A stretch of DNA of 49,109 nt. Source: Dokdonia sinensis. GTDB lineage: Bacteria > Bacteroidota > Bacteroidia > Flavobacteriales > Flavobacteriaceae. The stretch covers positions 1 through 49,109 of the forward strand of contig NZ_REFV01000020.1 of NCBI RefSeq assembly GCF_003688895.1. Reading direction: 5' to 3'. The notes under the pieces were generated by a model. It saw only the letters and a list, made by a program, of their open reading frames with translations, searched no databases and was not told the DNA's origin. This document shows, one piece after another, positions 7,343 to 15,407 of this stretch (the stretch's first letter is position 1; each line of letters starts with the position of its first letter). Made by a program: the position numbers and the translations under genes.

Positions 7343-8313
7343 TATTTAAGCCCTATTTGATTGCGTATTCCGTCCAGAAGCATCATAAGCTGCTTACTTT
7401 TTTCAAAAGTCATTATGCTGCTTTCAGTTTTTCCTTGAGCTAGCATCTCTTGACAATGTAGGATCTCATAGTGGTACCCATTCACATTTACAGGAAACTC
7501 CTTGAGCGTATTCCTACCTTCTGCGATTACAGTTACAGCAGATGGCTCGTGAAAACGGCTGTTAATGAGCACTTTTCCAAACTCAAGTTCAATAGTGCAA
7601 ATTGTATCCGTCTTTTCATCTATGGCGCAGTACAATTGAGCAGTTACGTCATTTCCGTAATCTAACACGATGGATACACTATGATCTACACCAGTAGGGC
7701 CCAGTTTTCCTTCGGCTTTAATGTTGTCCGTGTATCCTAGCATACTCAATGCGGCAAAAACGGGATATATGCCTACGTCCAGTAAGCTCCCGCCACCTAA
7801 ACCTTTATTAAATAATCGACCCTCTGGATTATATTCTGGGTCTATCCCGAAGTCTGCTTTAAGGGATTTTATTTTTCCCAAGTTTCCAGAGTGTACGGTT
7901 TCTAAGGCGTAATTGTAATGCGGTAAGAAATGTGTCCATAACGCTTCCATTAAAAAAAGTTTTTCCGCTTTCGCGAAAGCGCACATCTCGGCAACCTCCT
8001 CCAGATTCATCCCAAATGCCTTCTCGCAAAGCACTGCTTTCTTGTTCTTGAGACAAAGCAACGTATGCTCCTTATGAAACATATGTGGCGTAGCAACATA
8101 AATAATATCTACCGCCGAAGATTGCGCAAGCTCTTCATAAGAGCCAAAAGCCTCCAACGCCTCAAACTCCTCACCAAAAGCCTTCGCCTTTTCCAGACTC
8201 CGACTTCCTACCGCCTGCAGGATAGCACCTTCTGTCTGTTGTAAATCTTGGGCAAATTTTTCGGCTATGTGACCACAACCTAAAATACCCCAGCGTGTTT
8301 CTTTCATACTCAT
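7339..8313 (-). CDS. Gfo/Idh/MocA-family oxidoreductase (cytoplasmic)
   Basis: The 324 residues carry the Rossmann fold WGILGCGHIAEKFA, the catalytic CEKAFGMN variant of EKP (the proline is replaced by alanine), and the C-terminal domain opening GGGSLLDVGIYPVFAAL. No signal peptide is present, unlike the Tat-exported paralogue at 3942. The start (MSMKETRW) is 1 bp after the symporter stop; a second Met two residues on is equally possible. The operon suggests it oxidises a sugar or cyclitol imported by the symporter. A dispersed palindrome lies inside the gene, encoding CAFAKAEK near residue 115, in the helix leading to the KLFLMEALWTHFLP segment. Confidence 0.88.
   Translation of the reverse strand: MSMKETRWGILGCGHIAEKFAQDLQQTEGAILQAVGSRSLEKAKAFGEEFEALEAFGSYEELAQSSAVDIIYVATPHMFHKEHTLLCLKNKKAVLCEKAFGMNLEEVAEMCAFAKAEKLFLMEALWTHFLPHYNYALETVHSGNLGKIKSLKADFGIDPEYNPEGRLFNKGLGGGSLLDVGIYPVFAALSMLGYTDNIKAEGKLGPTGVDHSVSIVLDYGNDVTAQLYCAIDEKTDTICTIELEFGKVLINSRFHEPSAVTVIAEGRNTLKEFPVNVNGYHYEILHCQEMLAQGKTESSIMTFEKSKQLMMLLDGIRNQIGLKY
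7966..7981. repeat. Dispersed 16-bp palindrome, perfect copy (inside oxidoreductase gene)
   Basis: Exact CGCTTTCGCGAAAGCG, read in the minus-strand gene as AFAKA. Confidence 0.95.
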
Positions 8314-8314
8314 T

Positions 8315-10021
8315 TTATGTCAATTGTGGTTTTTTATCATTGCCTCGCATCCCTGTCTCAAGTAGTATTGCGATGCCCATCACTACCGCACAGCCAAATA
8401 GGTTAAGCCATAAGTACGGCATCCAGTCACCAAAATATCCTGCCAAAACAATAGCTTGAGTGATAAGCGCAGCGATAAAAACCGCATTACTACGTACATA
8501 TTTCACAAAGAAAGCAAGTAAAAAGATTCCAAGGATATTCCCATAAAATATGGATCCTATAATATTTACCAGCTGAATCAAATTCTCAAAAAGACTGGCT
8601 GTACAGGCAACTACTATGGCAAGAATTCCCCACATTAATGTGAAGCCTTTAGTCGCTTTTACATAGTGGTCTTCATCTTTATCACCACGCACGTTCCGCT
8701 TGTAGAGATCAATTGCTGTGGTAGAACCCAGTGCATTAAGCTCTGAGGCGGTAGATGACATTGCGGCACTTAGGATGACCGCGAGTAAAAGGCCTATCAA
8801 GCCATTAGGCAGGTTGTTGAGGATAAAGTGTATGAAAACATAATCCTTATCGTTGTTTTCTACCTCTGGACTTGCCCTTGCAATGATTTCTTTAGCTTTT
8901 TCGCGTAGTCTTCTGTCCTCTTGTTGGTAAGTGGTGACGTAGGATTTTGTTTCTCCATTCTCGATATAACTGTCATTATCAGGATTGTCTATGTATCCGA
9001 GGGCTGCGTATTTTTGAAGGTTTTGCACCTTCGATAATTCCTTCTGCACTGTTTGATATTCTGCCGAGTAGGAGGAGGATAGCACAGCCTCTTCAGCAGC
9101 AGGATTAAAGTGGAGTGGCGCACTATTAAATTGATAAAATACAAACACCATCACGCCAACTAAGAGAATAAAAAACTGCATTGGTATTTTAAGCGCTCCG
9201 TTAAAAAGGAGTCCCATTTGCATTTCGCGTACATTTTTTCCAGAAAGGTAGCGTTGCACCTGGCTCTGGTCTGTACCGAAGTAGGAAAGCATTAAGAAAG
9301 TTCCTCCTATGAGCCCGCTCCAGACCGTATATCGATTATTAAAGTCAAAAGAAAAATCCAGCAACTGCATCTTGTCTGCCGCACCTGCGATGCTCAAAGC
9401 ATTTGTAAAACTAATGTCATCCGGAAGTTTATCGAGAATGATATAAAAGGCTATAAACATCCCTAAGAAAATCACTGCCATTTGTTGTTTTTGTGTAGTG
9501 CTTACCGCTTTTGTACCTCCAGAAACAGTATATACAATAACCACTATCCCAATGATAATATTAAGCATAGTAAGATTCCATCCCAATACTGCAGAGAGTA
9601 TAATTGCGGGGGCATAAATGGTAATCCCCGCAGCCAGACTACGCTGTATTAAGAAGAGCGTCGCGGCAAGTGTACGTGTTTTGAGGTCAAATCTGCTTTC
9701 CAGGTATTCATAAGCAGTGTACACCTTGAGTCTATGGTAAATAGGAATAAAGACCATACAGATAATGACCATCGCAATAGGAAGCCCAAAATAAAACTGT
9801 ACAAACCCCATCCCGCTATAAAATCCTTGCCCTGTAGTAGAGAGAAACGTAATAGCACTAGCTTGCGTCGCCATTACTGAGAGTCCTACCGTCCACCATT
9901 TTGAAGTATTCCCGCCACGTATGTAATCTTCTACATTTTTACTCCCCTGCGTTTTATACACTCCGTAGAGTACAATAAATACTAAAGTCGCGCCTAGAAC
10001 AATCCAATCAATTAACTGCAT
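8315..10021 (-). CDS. Sodium:solute symporter (SSS family)
   Basis: This is a Na+-coupled importer of a sugar-like or organic solute at the inner membrane. The 568 residues contain about 13-14 hydrophobic helices. The SSS pattern is visible in the early GGNTSKWWTVGLSVMATQASAITFLS segment and in the later ATQKQQ-like loop (STTQKQQMAV) and FGTDQSQVQRYLSGK. A long charged loop sits at about residues 305-375. It starts 8 bp after a 35-residue membrane protein and ends 1 bp before a cytoplasmic oxidoreductase gene. The periplasmic deacetylase gene comes first in the operon, so the transporter probably imports a product of that enzyme. The substrate is not readable from sequence. Confidence 0.92.
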   Translation of the reverse strand: MQLIDWIVLGATLVFIVLYGVYKTQGSKNVEDYIRGGNTSKWWTVGLSVMATQASAITFLSTTGQGFYSGMGFVQFYFGLPIAMVIICMVFIPIYHRLKVYTAYEYLESRFDLKTRTLAATLFLIQRSLAAGITIYAPAIILSAVLGWNLTMLNIIIGIVVIVYTVSGGTKAVSTTQKQQMAVIFLGMFIAFYIILDKLPDDISFTNALSIAGAADKMQLLDFSFDFNNRYTVWSGLIGGTFLMLSYFGTDQSQVQRYLSGKNVREMQMGLLFNGALKIPMQFFILLVGVMVFVFYQFNSAPLHFNPAAEEAVLSSSYSAEYQTVQKELSKVQNLQKYAALGYIDNPDNDSYIENGETKSYVTTYQQEDRRLREKAKEIIARASPEVENNDKDYVFIHFILNNLPNGLIGLLLAVILSAAMSSTASELNALGSTTAIDLYKRNVRGDKDEDHYVKATKGFTLMWGILAIVVACTASLFENLIQLVNIIGSIFYGNILGIFLLAFFVKYVRSNAVFIAALITQAIVLAGYFGDWMPYLWLNLFGCAVVMGIAILLETGMRGNDKKPQLT

Positions 10022-10029
10022 AAACTAGA

Positions 10030-10137
10030 TTATCTAAAGGAGTTCATTAAAAAGTAGAAAATCACTAAATATGCCACGTTCACAAGAAGTATCACCGTGT
10101 AGCTCTTTTTCCAAATATATTTCTCTGGCTTCTCCAT
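10030..10137 (-). CDS. 35-residue single-span membrane protein, possible symporter accessory subunit
   Basis: A 35-codon gene reads MEKPEKYIWKK, then a hydrophobic span of about 20 residues (SYTVILLVNVAYLVIFYFLM), then NSFR. It starts 4 bp after the PIG-L stop and stops 8 bp before the symporter start, spacing that fits translational coupling. The shape (cytoplasmic charged end, one helix) matches small subunits that partner with sodium:solute symporters in other bacteria, though without sequence identity I can claim. I recall similar short proteins between PIG-L and SSS genes in other Bacteroidota. It is easily missed by gene callers. Confidence 0.75.
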   Translation of the reverse strand: MEKPEKYIWKKSYTVILLVNVAYLVIFYFLMNSFR

Positions 10138-10141
10138 AAAC

Positions 10142-12676
10142 CTATTGTTTGATTCTTTCCTGTTTCTCTTTACCAACAGAAAGCATATTTGCAAACAGTT
10201 TATAAGCTCCAGAAACCCCAGCAGGCAATTCTCTAAAGAAACTGATACCTGTATAGATATACTGCCCTTTTCCGTATGGTGCGATGAGGAGACTACCATC
10301 TTTTGCAGTTTCACCTTTATCGTTCATAGAGAGGATTGGGGTGTATTCGTCTGCCCATTCGTCTGGAAAATAAAGGCCGCGCTCTTGTGTCCAGCCTTCA
10401 AAGTCTTTTTCAGTCAATTTGTTTGGGAAATTTACAAGTGGATGGTCTTTAGCAAGAATCCGTACTTCGCTATTTTCATCAGTAACTCTGTCACGGGATA
10501 GGCTCAACTCGTAAGGTGCCCCGATTTTTGTATCGCCCCAGCGACCGCTAGTGTTGTATTGAGCGATGAGCGTCCCGCCGTTTTCTACATAGTCTAGAAG
10601 TAGCGGTTGTTTGGTTTGCATTTCTTCTACCACATTGTATGCACGAATTCCTACAACCACTGCGTCAAACTGAGACAGTAGCTCTGGCGTGATGGTTTTT
10701 GGGTCCAGCGTTGCAACTTGGTAACCTATTTGCTCCAGATTTTCTGGCACTGCATCGCCAGCACCCTGAATGTAGCCTATGTAGTTTCCTTCACGTTTGA
10801 TGTCTAGTCGCACTACCTTTGCCTTTGATGGTAAGAATAAGGTTTGTAATGGGATATGATCATAGTCTATTTGCACCATCTCGCGGTTAAAATCCTCGCC
10901 GTTGTACGTTACTCTTGGGATGATAAAACCTTCGTTCTCCCCAGCGGGCGGCGTTACTTCAAAAATAACTTCCTTGGATTCATTCTTATTTTCAATAGAA
11001 ATATCAAAACTTTCAGGTTGTATCGTCCATCCCGCCGAATGGTCCAAAAAGACCTTTCCTTTTAAGTTTGCAGTATGAGCGGTTATTGTTATGGGGATCT
11101 TTTTGGGTGCCGCTTTCGCGAAAATAAAAATCTTAGAGTCCACCTTTGCCGAAACAGCAGGCACAATTTCAAACGGTTCGTACACTTCGCCTTTTACGCG
11201 GTCGTTGTATTTGTAAACTATTGGCTTCTCAATTGAAATGGGGACTCCAGCGACAGTCAAATCAAAACGAACGGTATTTGTAACAGGAGTTTCTGGCTTT
11301 CCTATGAGTCTGCGGTCTTCCACATTATACATTCCTAGCGTTCCCTCTTCACGTAACCAATACGCCGAGGTCATTTTAAAATCTGAATCCACCACAAACT
11401 TCGCCGAAGTATTTTCGGCTTCATTATTTGAGAGTGAGGTGCTCCAGCTAATCGTTTGATTGTTAGGAGTGATTACCGCCTTATTTATAGCAATATTTGC
11501 ATCGCTGCGATTTATAGCTTCTATATTTAAAGTGATTTCGTCACCCTCGGTTGCCATTGCGATATCTGATGCTGCCTCGAGATATAATCCTGAACAAGCA
11601 ATGATGAGGTCCTGTATTTCTTGACTCTTAATCGCCTTCCAATGGGCATCTTCTATTTTTTGAACTGCAGTATATGCTTGCGCTAAAGCCGAAACACTTT
11701 TCGCTGGATTCTTAAAATCATAATTGGCGATGATGTTGTTCATAATTGTTTGAACCGTTGCACCACCTTTTACGCGATTCCAAGAAGTATCTATACCTTC
11801 AAAGATGTCGTTTGTTTTTGGCATCTCGCCACGAAGTAATTCGAAGTAGGTCTCATCGCTACCACGTCTTCCCGTATTTCCAAATCCTTGCGATTTATGC
11901 TGGCTCCGACTCAACGCCGAAATTTCTGTGTTGGACAATCCGTAAGCAGGGTAGTAGGTACCTACGTCTATATTTACGAGCTTAGACTTGTCTGCTTTTT
12001 CAAAGTTCTCTCTACTACCGTAAAACCACCAAGAGGTATTGAAGAACTGGCGACTGGGTTGCCACGTTTGAGTGTATTCTAATTGCTTTGGATATTTAGA
12101 AGCATCGCCTGCGAGGTCATAGGCTTCTACACTGAGCATTGCGCTTGAAGTATGGTGACCGTGTGTACTTCCCGGAGACCGATGGTCAAAACGGTTTATG
12201 ATGACATCTGGTTTAAATGTGCGTATGGCCCAAACAACATCTCCGAGAACTTCGTCTTTGTTCCAGATAGCGAGGGTCTCGTCAGGATGTTTGGAGTACC
12301 CAAAATCGTTTGCTCTTGTAAATCGTTGTTCTCCGCCGTCGGTGGCTCTCGCAGCAAGCAGCTCCTGTGTTCGAATGATACCAAGAAGTTCTCTTAGCTC
12401 TGGACCTATGATATTTTGTCCTCCATCGCCTCTTGTTAAAGAAAGATAAGCTGTTCTTGCTTTTACCGTATTTGCAAAATAGGAGATCGCCGTAGTGTTC
12501 TCATCATCTGGATGTGCCGCCACATATAAGACAGAGCCTAAGAAATTAAGCTTTTTGATGTCCTCATAGATTTTGGAAGCAGTAGGTTTTTTAGGTTTTA
12601 ATGTGATTCCCTGAGCGGAAATTTTCGCGAAAGCGAAACAAAGAAATAGAACAGTGAGTAGTGTGGATTTACGCAT
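10142..12676 (-). CDS. Secreted PIG-L family deacetylase with C-terminal GATase1-like domain
   Basis: This is a predicted Zn-dependent N-deacetylase acting in the periplasm or outside. The 844 residues have a signal peptide (cleavage near SAQG, 20-23), the LmbE/PIG-L motif AHPDDE (54-59) and the second metal motif HGHH (172-175). A long beta-sandwich middle follows (about 380-620), then a ThuA/GATase1-like alpha/beta domain (from about 640, with QFDAVVVGIRAYN and the GGTLIAQYN turn). A -7 box TATATTTG on the minus strand (12702-12709) gives a short leader. It opens the operon with the symporter and oxidoreductase. One eroded palindrome encodes part of the signal peptide and another falls in the middle region. 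Confidence 0.9.
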   Translation of the reverse strand: MRKSTLLTVLFLCFAFAKISAQGITLKPKKPTASKIYEDIKKLNFLGSVLYVAAHPDDENTTAISYFANTVKARTAYLSLTRGDGGQNIIGPELRELLGIIRTQELLAARATDGGEQRFTRANDFGYSKHPDETLAIWNKDEVLGDVVWAIRTFKPDVIINRFDHRSPGSTHGHHTSSAMLSVEAYDLAGDASKYPKQLEYTQTWQPSRQFFNTSWWFYGSRENFEKADKSKLVNIDVGTYYPAYGLSNTEISALSRSQHKSQGFGNTGRRGSDETYFELLRGEMPKTNDIFEGIDTSWNRVKGGATVQTIMNNIIANYDFKNPAKSVSALAQAYTAVQKIEDAHWKAIKSQEIQDLIIACSGLYLEAASDIAMATEGDEITLNIEAINRSDANIAINKAVITPNNQTISWSTSLSNNEAENTSAKFVVDSDFKMTSAYWLREEGTLGMYNVEDRRLIGKPETPVTNTVRFDLTVAGVPISIEKPIVYKYNDRVKGEVYEPFEIVPAVSAKVDSKIFIFAKAAPKKIPITITAHTANLKGKVFLDHSAGWTIQPESFDISIENKNESKEVIFEVTPPAGENEGFIIPRVTYNGEDFNREMVQIDYDHIPLQTLFLPSKAKVVRLDIKREGNYIGYIQGAGDAVPENLEQIGYQVATLDPKTITPELLSQFDAVVVGIRAYNVVEEMQTKQPLLLDYVENGGTLIAQYNTSGRWGDTKIGAPYELSLSRDRVTDENSEVRILAKDHPLVNFPNKLTEKDFEGWTQERGLYFPDEWADEYTPILSMNDKGETAKDGSLLIAPYGKGQYIYTGISFFRELPAGVSGAYKLFANMLSVGKEKQERIKQ
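11111..11126. repeat. Eroded copy of the dispersed palindrome (inside PIG-L gene)
   Basis: The left arm and core CGCTTTCGCGAAA are intact while the last three bases are changed. It encodes IFAKAA in the beta-rich middle region of the deacetylase. Confidence 0.8.
12620..12635. repeat. Eroded copy of the dispersed palindrome (PIG-L signal peptide)
   Basis: The core and right arm TTTTCGCGAAAGCG are intact, the left end is changed. It encodes FAFAK in the hydrophobic core and end of the signal peptide. Confidence 0.8.
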
Positions 12677-12728
12677 CGAATTTGAGTAAAATGAATCTTC
12701 TCAAATATACCCAAAATGGCTCCTAGCA

Positions 12729-13319
12729 TCATTCCTTTAGTGTTTCTTTAACATTTTCTGAGTTCTCCTGTTGGGCGTCGCTCAGGGTATCTTCTGTTTC
12801 TTCTATAAAGCTGGTGCGCACACCATCTTGTACTATGGTGACTCCTTTCTGGAGTAACAAACTATTAGGGTAAGTATGAAGTCCACCGTCTTCTGTAATG
12901 AGGTTCGTATGAAAGGCTTTGATGTCCTCAATAACTGCGATAATAGGGAAATCCTTATCGTGTATTTTGATCCTGTCGCCTATTTTGTAAGGTAGGGTAA
13001 AGAAAATAATTACACCACTAGTCATATTGCTAAGCACAGACCATTGTGCAAAAAAACCTACACCGATTATTGCAAAAACAGATGATGCTACCACCCCTAG
13101 GTCTCTGGCCTCAAGACTCCATATATAAAATGCAAACGGACTTGTGAGAAGAATTAGTGCAAAATCCACATATTTCATAATGAGGTTTGCGCGTTTTGCA
13201 ACTTTGTTTTTGCGTTCGGAAAATCGTTTTACAAAATAAGTGATTATAATCCTGATGACAATCAGAATCCCTATTAGAATCAGGGTCTGAACGATTTGGT
13301 GTTTATAATTGTCAAGCAT
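12729..13319 (-). CDS. Small MscS-type mechanosensitive channel
   Basis: The 196 residues have a first helix (12-30), a second (46-66) and the pore-lining helix followed by the beta domain. The pore region reads AIIGVGFFAQWSVLSNMTSGVIIF, the MscS TM3 pattern. The GDRIKIHD strand and TYPNSLLLQKG match the conserved MscS middle domain. The C-terminal alpha/beta cage domain of full MscS (about 286 residues) is missing, replaced by an acidic tail. It should act in osmotic relief at the inner membrane. It starts 9 bp after the lipoprotein gene, so the two form an operon. Confidence 0.87.
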   Translation of the reverse strand: MLDNYKHQIVQTLILIGILIVIRIIITYFVKRFSERKNKVAKRANLIMKYVDFALILLTSPFAFYIWSLEARDLGVVASSVFAIIGVGFFAQWSVLSNMTSGVIIFFTLPYKIGDRIKIHDKDFPIIAVIEDIKAFHTNLITEDGGLHTYPNSLLLQKGVTIVQDGVRTSFIEETEDTLSDAQQENSENVKETLKE

Positions 13320-13328
13320 ATATGAATG

Positions 13329-14294
13329 TTATTCTAATCCTAGTTCTTTACGTAGCGGTGCATCTGCATTGCTATTTTTGCCCCAGTAAGCACTTTTTAT
13401 GGTTTTGAAAGCTGTGGCGGTGGTCTTGAGCTGTTTTGCATTGTTCCCAAAACCGCTCTTAAATGTCTCTTCCCAACCCGTTATGGCGTAGGGAAATTCT
13501 GGAGTAAAGGTAATCGAAAGTGTACGTCCAAGCGTAGGAAATTGTAACGTATAGTTGCCTTCTGTCCGGGTTGCTTTTGCAGGGTATGCTTGTAAGGTAA
13601 CGTGTTTCATACGAACAAATGCCAAATCTGGAATGGCCTCAAACTCTCCAACAGGTAACTCCTGTGGATTGATACGTAACTGTGTCCAGACTTCATTTTC
13701 TAGTACTGCTTTGGGAAGGTTGAAATCTTGATCTGCCTCACCTTGAAAATAGGAGTGAGACATCACTTCAAAGTCATCTCGATTGTTGAGCTGAGCGTAT
13801 ACGTGACCGCACCATTCCTGCATACTCTGCGATACTTTTATGGCGTGGCGTTTTTCATTTACTGGATAGAAGGTGCTCGTCATTACTGAGTAGGGATAAA
13901 TACCCGTATTAAAATTTTTAGTGGCGTTAAGTTTGAGAACTGGTATATTGTTTTTGTTGTTTTGATCTGCTTTTACTTGTTCTTTAGGTAAAAAGTCTTC
14001 TGTTACATAGATTAGGGCAGCGGTGCCTTCTCTTAGCTCTCCGTAACGAGCCTGTGACAGTCTATAAGAGGTGATTTCTGCTTCACCCGCATACCAGTAG
14101 TCTTTAAATTCTTGGGAGAGGTTTCTAGGTTGAGCGGAGGACTCATCGTATGTTGCTTCATTGTTGTCATTTACGGCCATATCGTCCTTGACAACTTTTT
14201 CATTACAACTCATAGTAGCAATAAGAATAAACGCTAAGGGGAGGAACAGGGAAATAGAGCGACCTGTTTTCGGTTCTAATAGAGGAAATAACAT
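13329..14294 (-). CDS. Lipoprotein of unknown function
   Basis: The 321 residues begin with a positively charged stretch and a hydrophobic segment ending in TMSC, a probable lipobox with the acylated Cys at about residue 30. An Asn/Asp-rich linker follows. The mature part has a recognisable set of segments (FKDYWYAGEAEI, TSTFYPVN, MQEWCGHVYAQLNNR) shared by a conserved Flavobacteriaceae family. I recall some genomes naming such proteins septum formation inhibitor Maf, which nothing in the sequence supports. It is co-transcribed with the downstream MscS channel, so an envelope role is likely, but no function can be assigned. Confidence 0.75.
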   Translation of the reverse strand: MLFPLLEPKTGRSISLFLPLAFILIATMSCNEKVVKDDMAVNDNNEATYDESSAQPRNLSQEFKDYWYAGEAEITSYRLSQARYGELREGTAALIYVTEDFLPKEQVKADQNNKNNIPVLKLNATKNFNTGIYPYSVMTSTFYPVNEKRHAIKVSQSMQEWCGHVYAQLNNRDDFEVMSHSYFQGEADQDFNLPKAVLENEVWTQLRINPQELPVGEFEAIPDLAFVRMKHVTLQAYPAKATRTEGNYTLQFPTLGRTLSITFTPEFPYAITGWEETFKSGFGNNAKQLKTTATAFKTIKSAYWGKNSNADAPLRKELGLE

Positions 14295-14852
14295 AAGAGT
14301 AATTTTAATTTAAAATTAGAAAATTTAATGCGGAAGTACGTTAAAGCAATGCAAATCTTATGAATTCAAACCAATTCTAATAGGTGTAGTTTTAAGAGGA
14401 TGTGCGGGAGTCTTTAAATTACAAAAGCCATATCCCTGTACAAAGTACCTAGATATGGCTTTTTAGAAATTGTGTTACCGGTAAACCCTTGAAGTTTTAC
14501 AATGGGAATATTAGTACCCATACCGTGCAATTTCCAGTAAAATGAAGTAATCGTGTCTTAATAATCATCGATTTACCTCACATAGTGTTTGCTCCTACTT
14601 AAGGTTGTTTGAATACTGAGGTTTATAATTTCTCAAGATTCTAGCTTGTGCAGCGGGCCTTGTTAGTAGCTTGCAAACGTAAATTTTAAATGGATTACCC
14701 GAATTTAAAATTTTGATACGTTTACTTTGGTTAGTAATGATTTTGTTTATTACTACGTTAAAGATAGGAAAAAAAGAGATTCAAATTTGATAAATGTAAT
14801 AATTTAATAATCAACAGGTTATAAACTATAGTTATTAACTTTTGTTCATAAA
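14295..14852. other. Long intergenic region between lipoprotein gene and rplS terminator
   Basis: No gene or tRNA is evident in these 558 bp. The only clear structure is the 12-bp hairpin at 14423-14463. The AT-rich remainder presumably carries the promoter of the lipoprotein-mscS pair, but no box is convincing. Confidence 0.6.
14423..14463. terminator. 12-bp perfect stem-loop in the intergenic region
   Basis: AAAAGCCATATC (14423-14434) pairs perfectly with GATATGGCTTTT (14452-14463) around a 17-nt loop. T-tracts exist on both sides, so it could terminate either strand. No annotated gene ends here, so it may mark the end of an unseen small RNA. Confidence 0.45.
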
Positions 14853-14878
14853 AAAAGCCCCACGTGGGTGGAGCTTTT
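14853..14878 (-). terminator. Rho-independent terminator of rplS
   Basis: On the minus strand AAAAGCTCCAC pairs with GTGGGGCTTTT (one G-U) around CCAC and is followed by more T residues. It begins 17 bp after the rplS stop. Confidence 0.88.
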
Positions 14879-14894
14879 ATATAGTGACGGTCTG

Positions 14895-15245
14895 TTATTT
14901 ACGTACTTCCTTAATACGTGCTTTCTTACCAGTAAGCTCTCTAAAGTAGTAGATACGGGCTCTACGAACTTTACCACGCTTGTTCACTTCGATTTTTTGG
15001 ATCGTAGGAAGGTTGATCGGGAATACACGCTCAACACCTACGGTTCCAGACATTTTTCTAATGGTAAAAGTCTGAGTTTTTCCAGCACCTCTTCTTTGGA
15101 TTACTGTTCCTCTAAAGAACTGTGTACGGCTCTTTTCTCCTTCACGGATTTCGTAATACACCGTGATAGTATCTCCTGCGCTAAAAGCTGGGAAATCATT
15201 TTGCTTGATAAATTCGTCTTGTACAAATTTTACTAAATCTTCCAT
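14895..15245 (-). CDS. rplS: 50S ribosomal protein L19
   Basis: The 116-residue protein matches L19 along its whole length: FSAGDTITVYYEIREGEKSRTQFF, then FRGTVIQRRGAG, IRKMSGTVGVERVFPINLP and the basic C-terminal KRGKVRRARIYYFREL. L19 sits at the interface of the ribosomal subunits. Here it is monocistronic, with a clear promoter 71 bp upstream and a terminator right after it. The usual trmD partner is not adjacent. Confidence 0.97.
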   Translation of the reverse strand: MEDLVKFVQDEFIKQNDFPAFSAGDTITVYYEIREGEKSRTQFFRGTVIQRRGAGKTQTFTIRKMSGTVGVERVFPINLPTIQKIEVNKRGKVRRARIYYFRELTGKKARIKEVRK

Positions 15246-15316
15246 CGTTGTGGATTTTAATGTTTTTGGTTAGGACAACGTTCACGCATATCGTCAGAGG
15301 TTATCATAAGCGGATG

Positions 15317-15346
15317 CAAAAATAATGTTTTTTCTATTAACTACAA
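15317..15346 (-). promoter_or_regulatory. Consensus promoter of rplS
   Basis: On the minus strand TTG (15344-15346), then 19 bp, then TATTTTTG (15317-15324): a full match to the Bacteroidota TTG/TAnnTTTG promoter. Transcription would start near 15311, leaving a leader of about 65 nt. Confidence 0.7.
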
Positions 15347-15407
15347 TTGCTTCTCCATTAATTTTAAGAAAATATGCAATTGTTGCAATGCGTCTAAGTA
15401 CTGATAA

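Noticed and set aside
13329-14294. Naming the lipoprotein a Maf septum inhibitor
   Set aside because: It has a lipoprotein signal and none of the Maf nucleotide-pyrophosphatase motifs.
14560-14700. A tRNA-like stretch between the lipoprotein gene and rplS
   Set aside because: No cloverleaf, no GTTCRANYC T-loop and no CCA-type end could be built.
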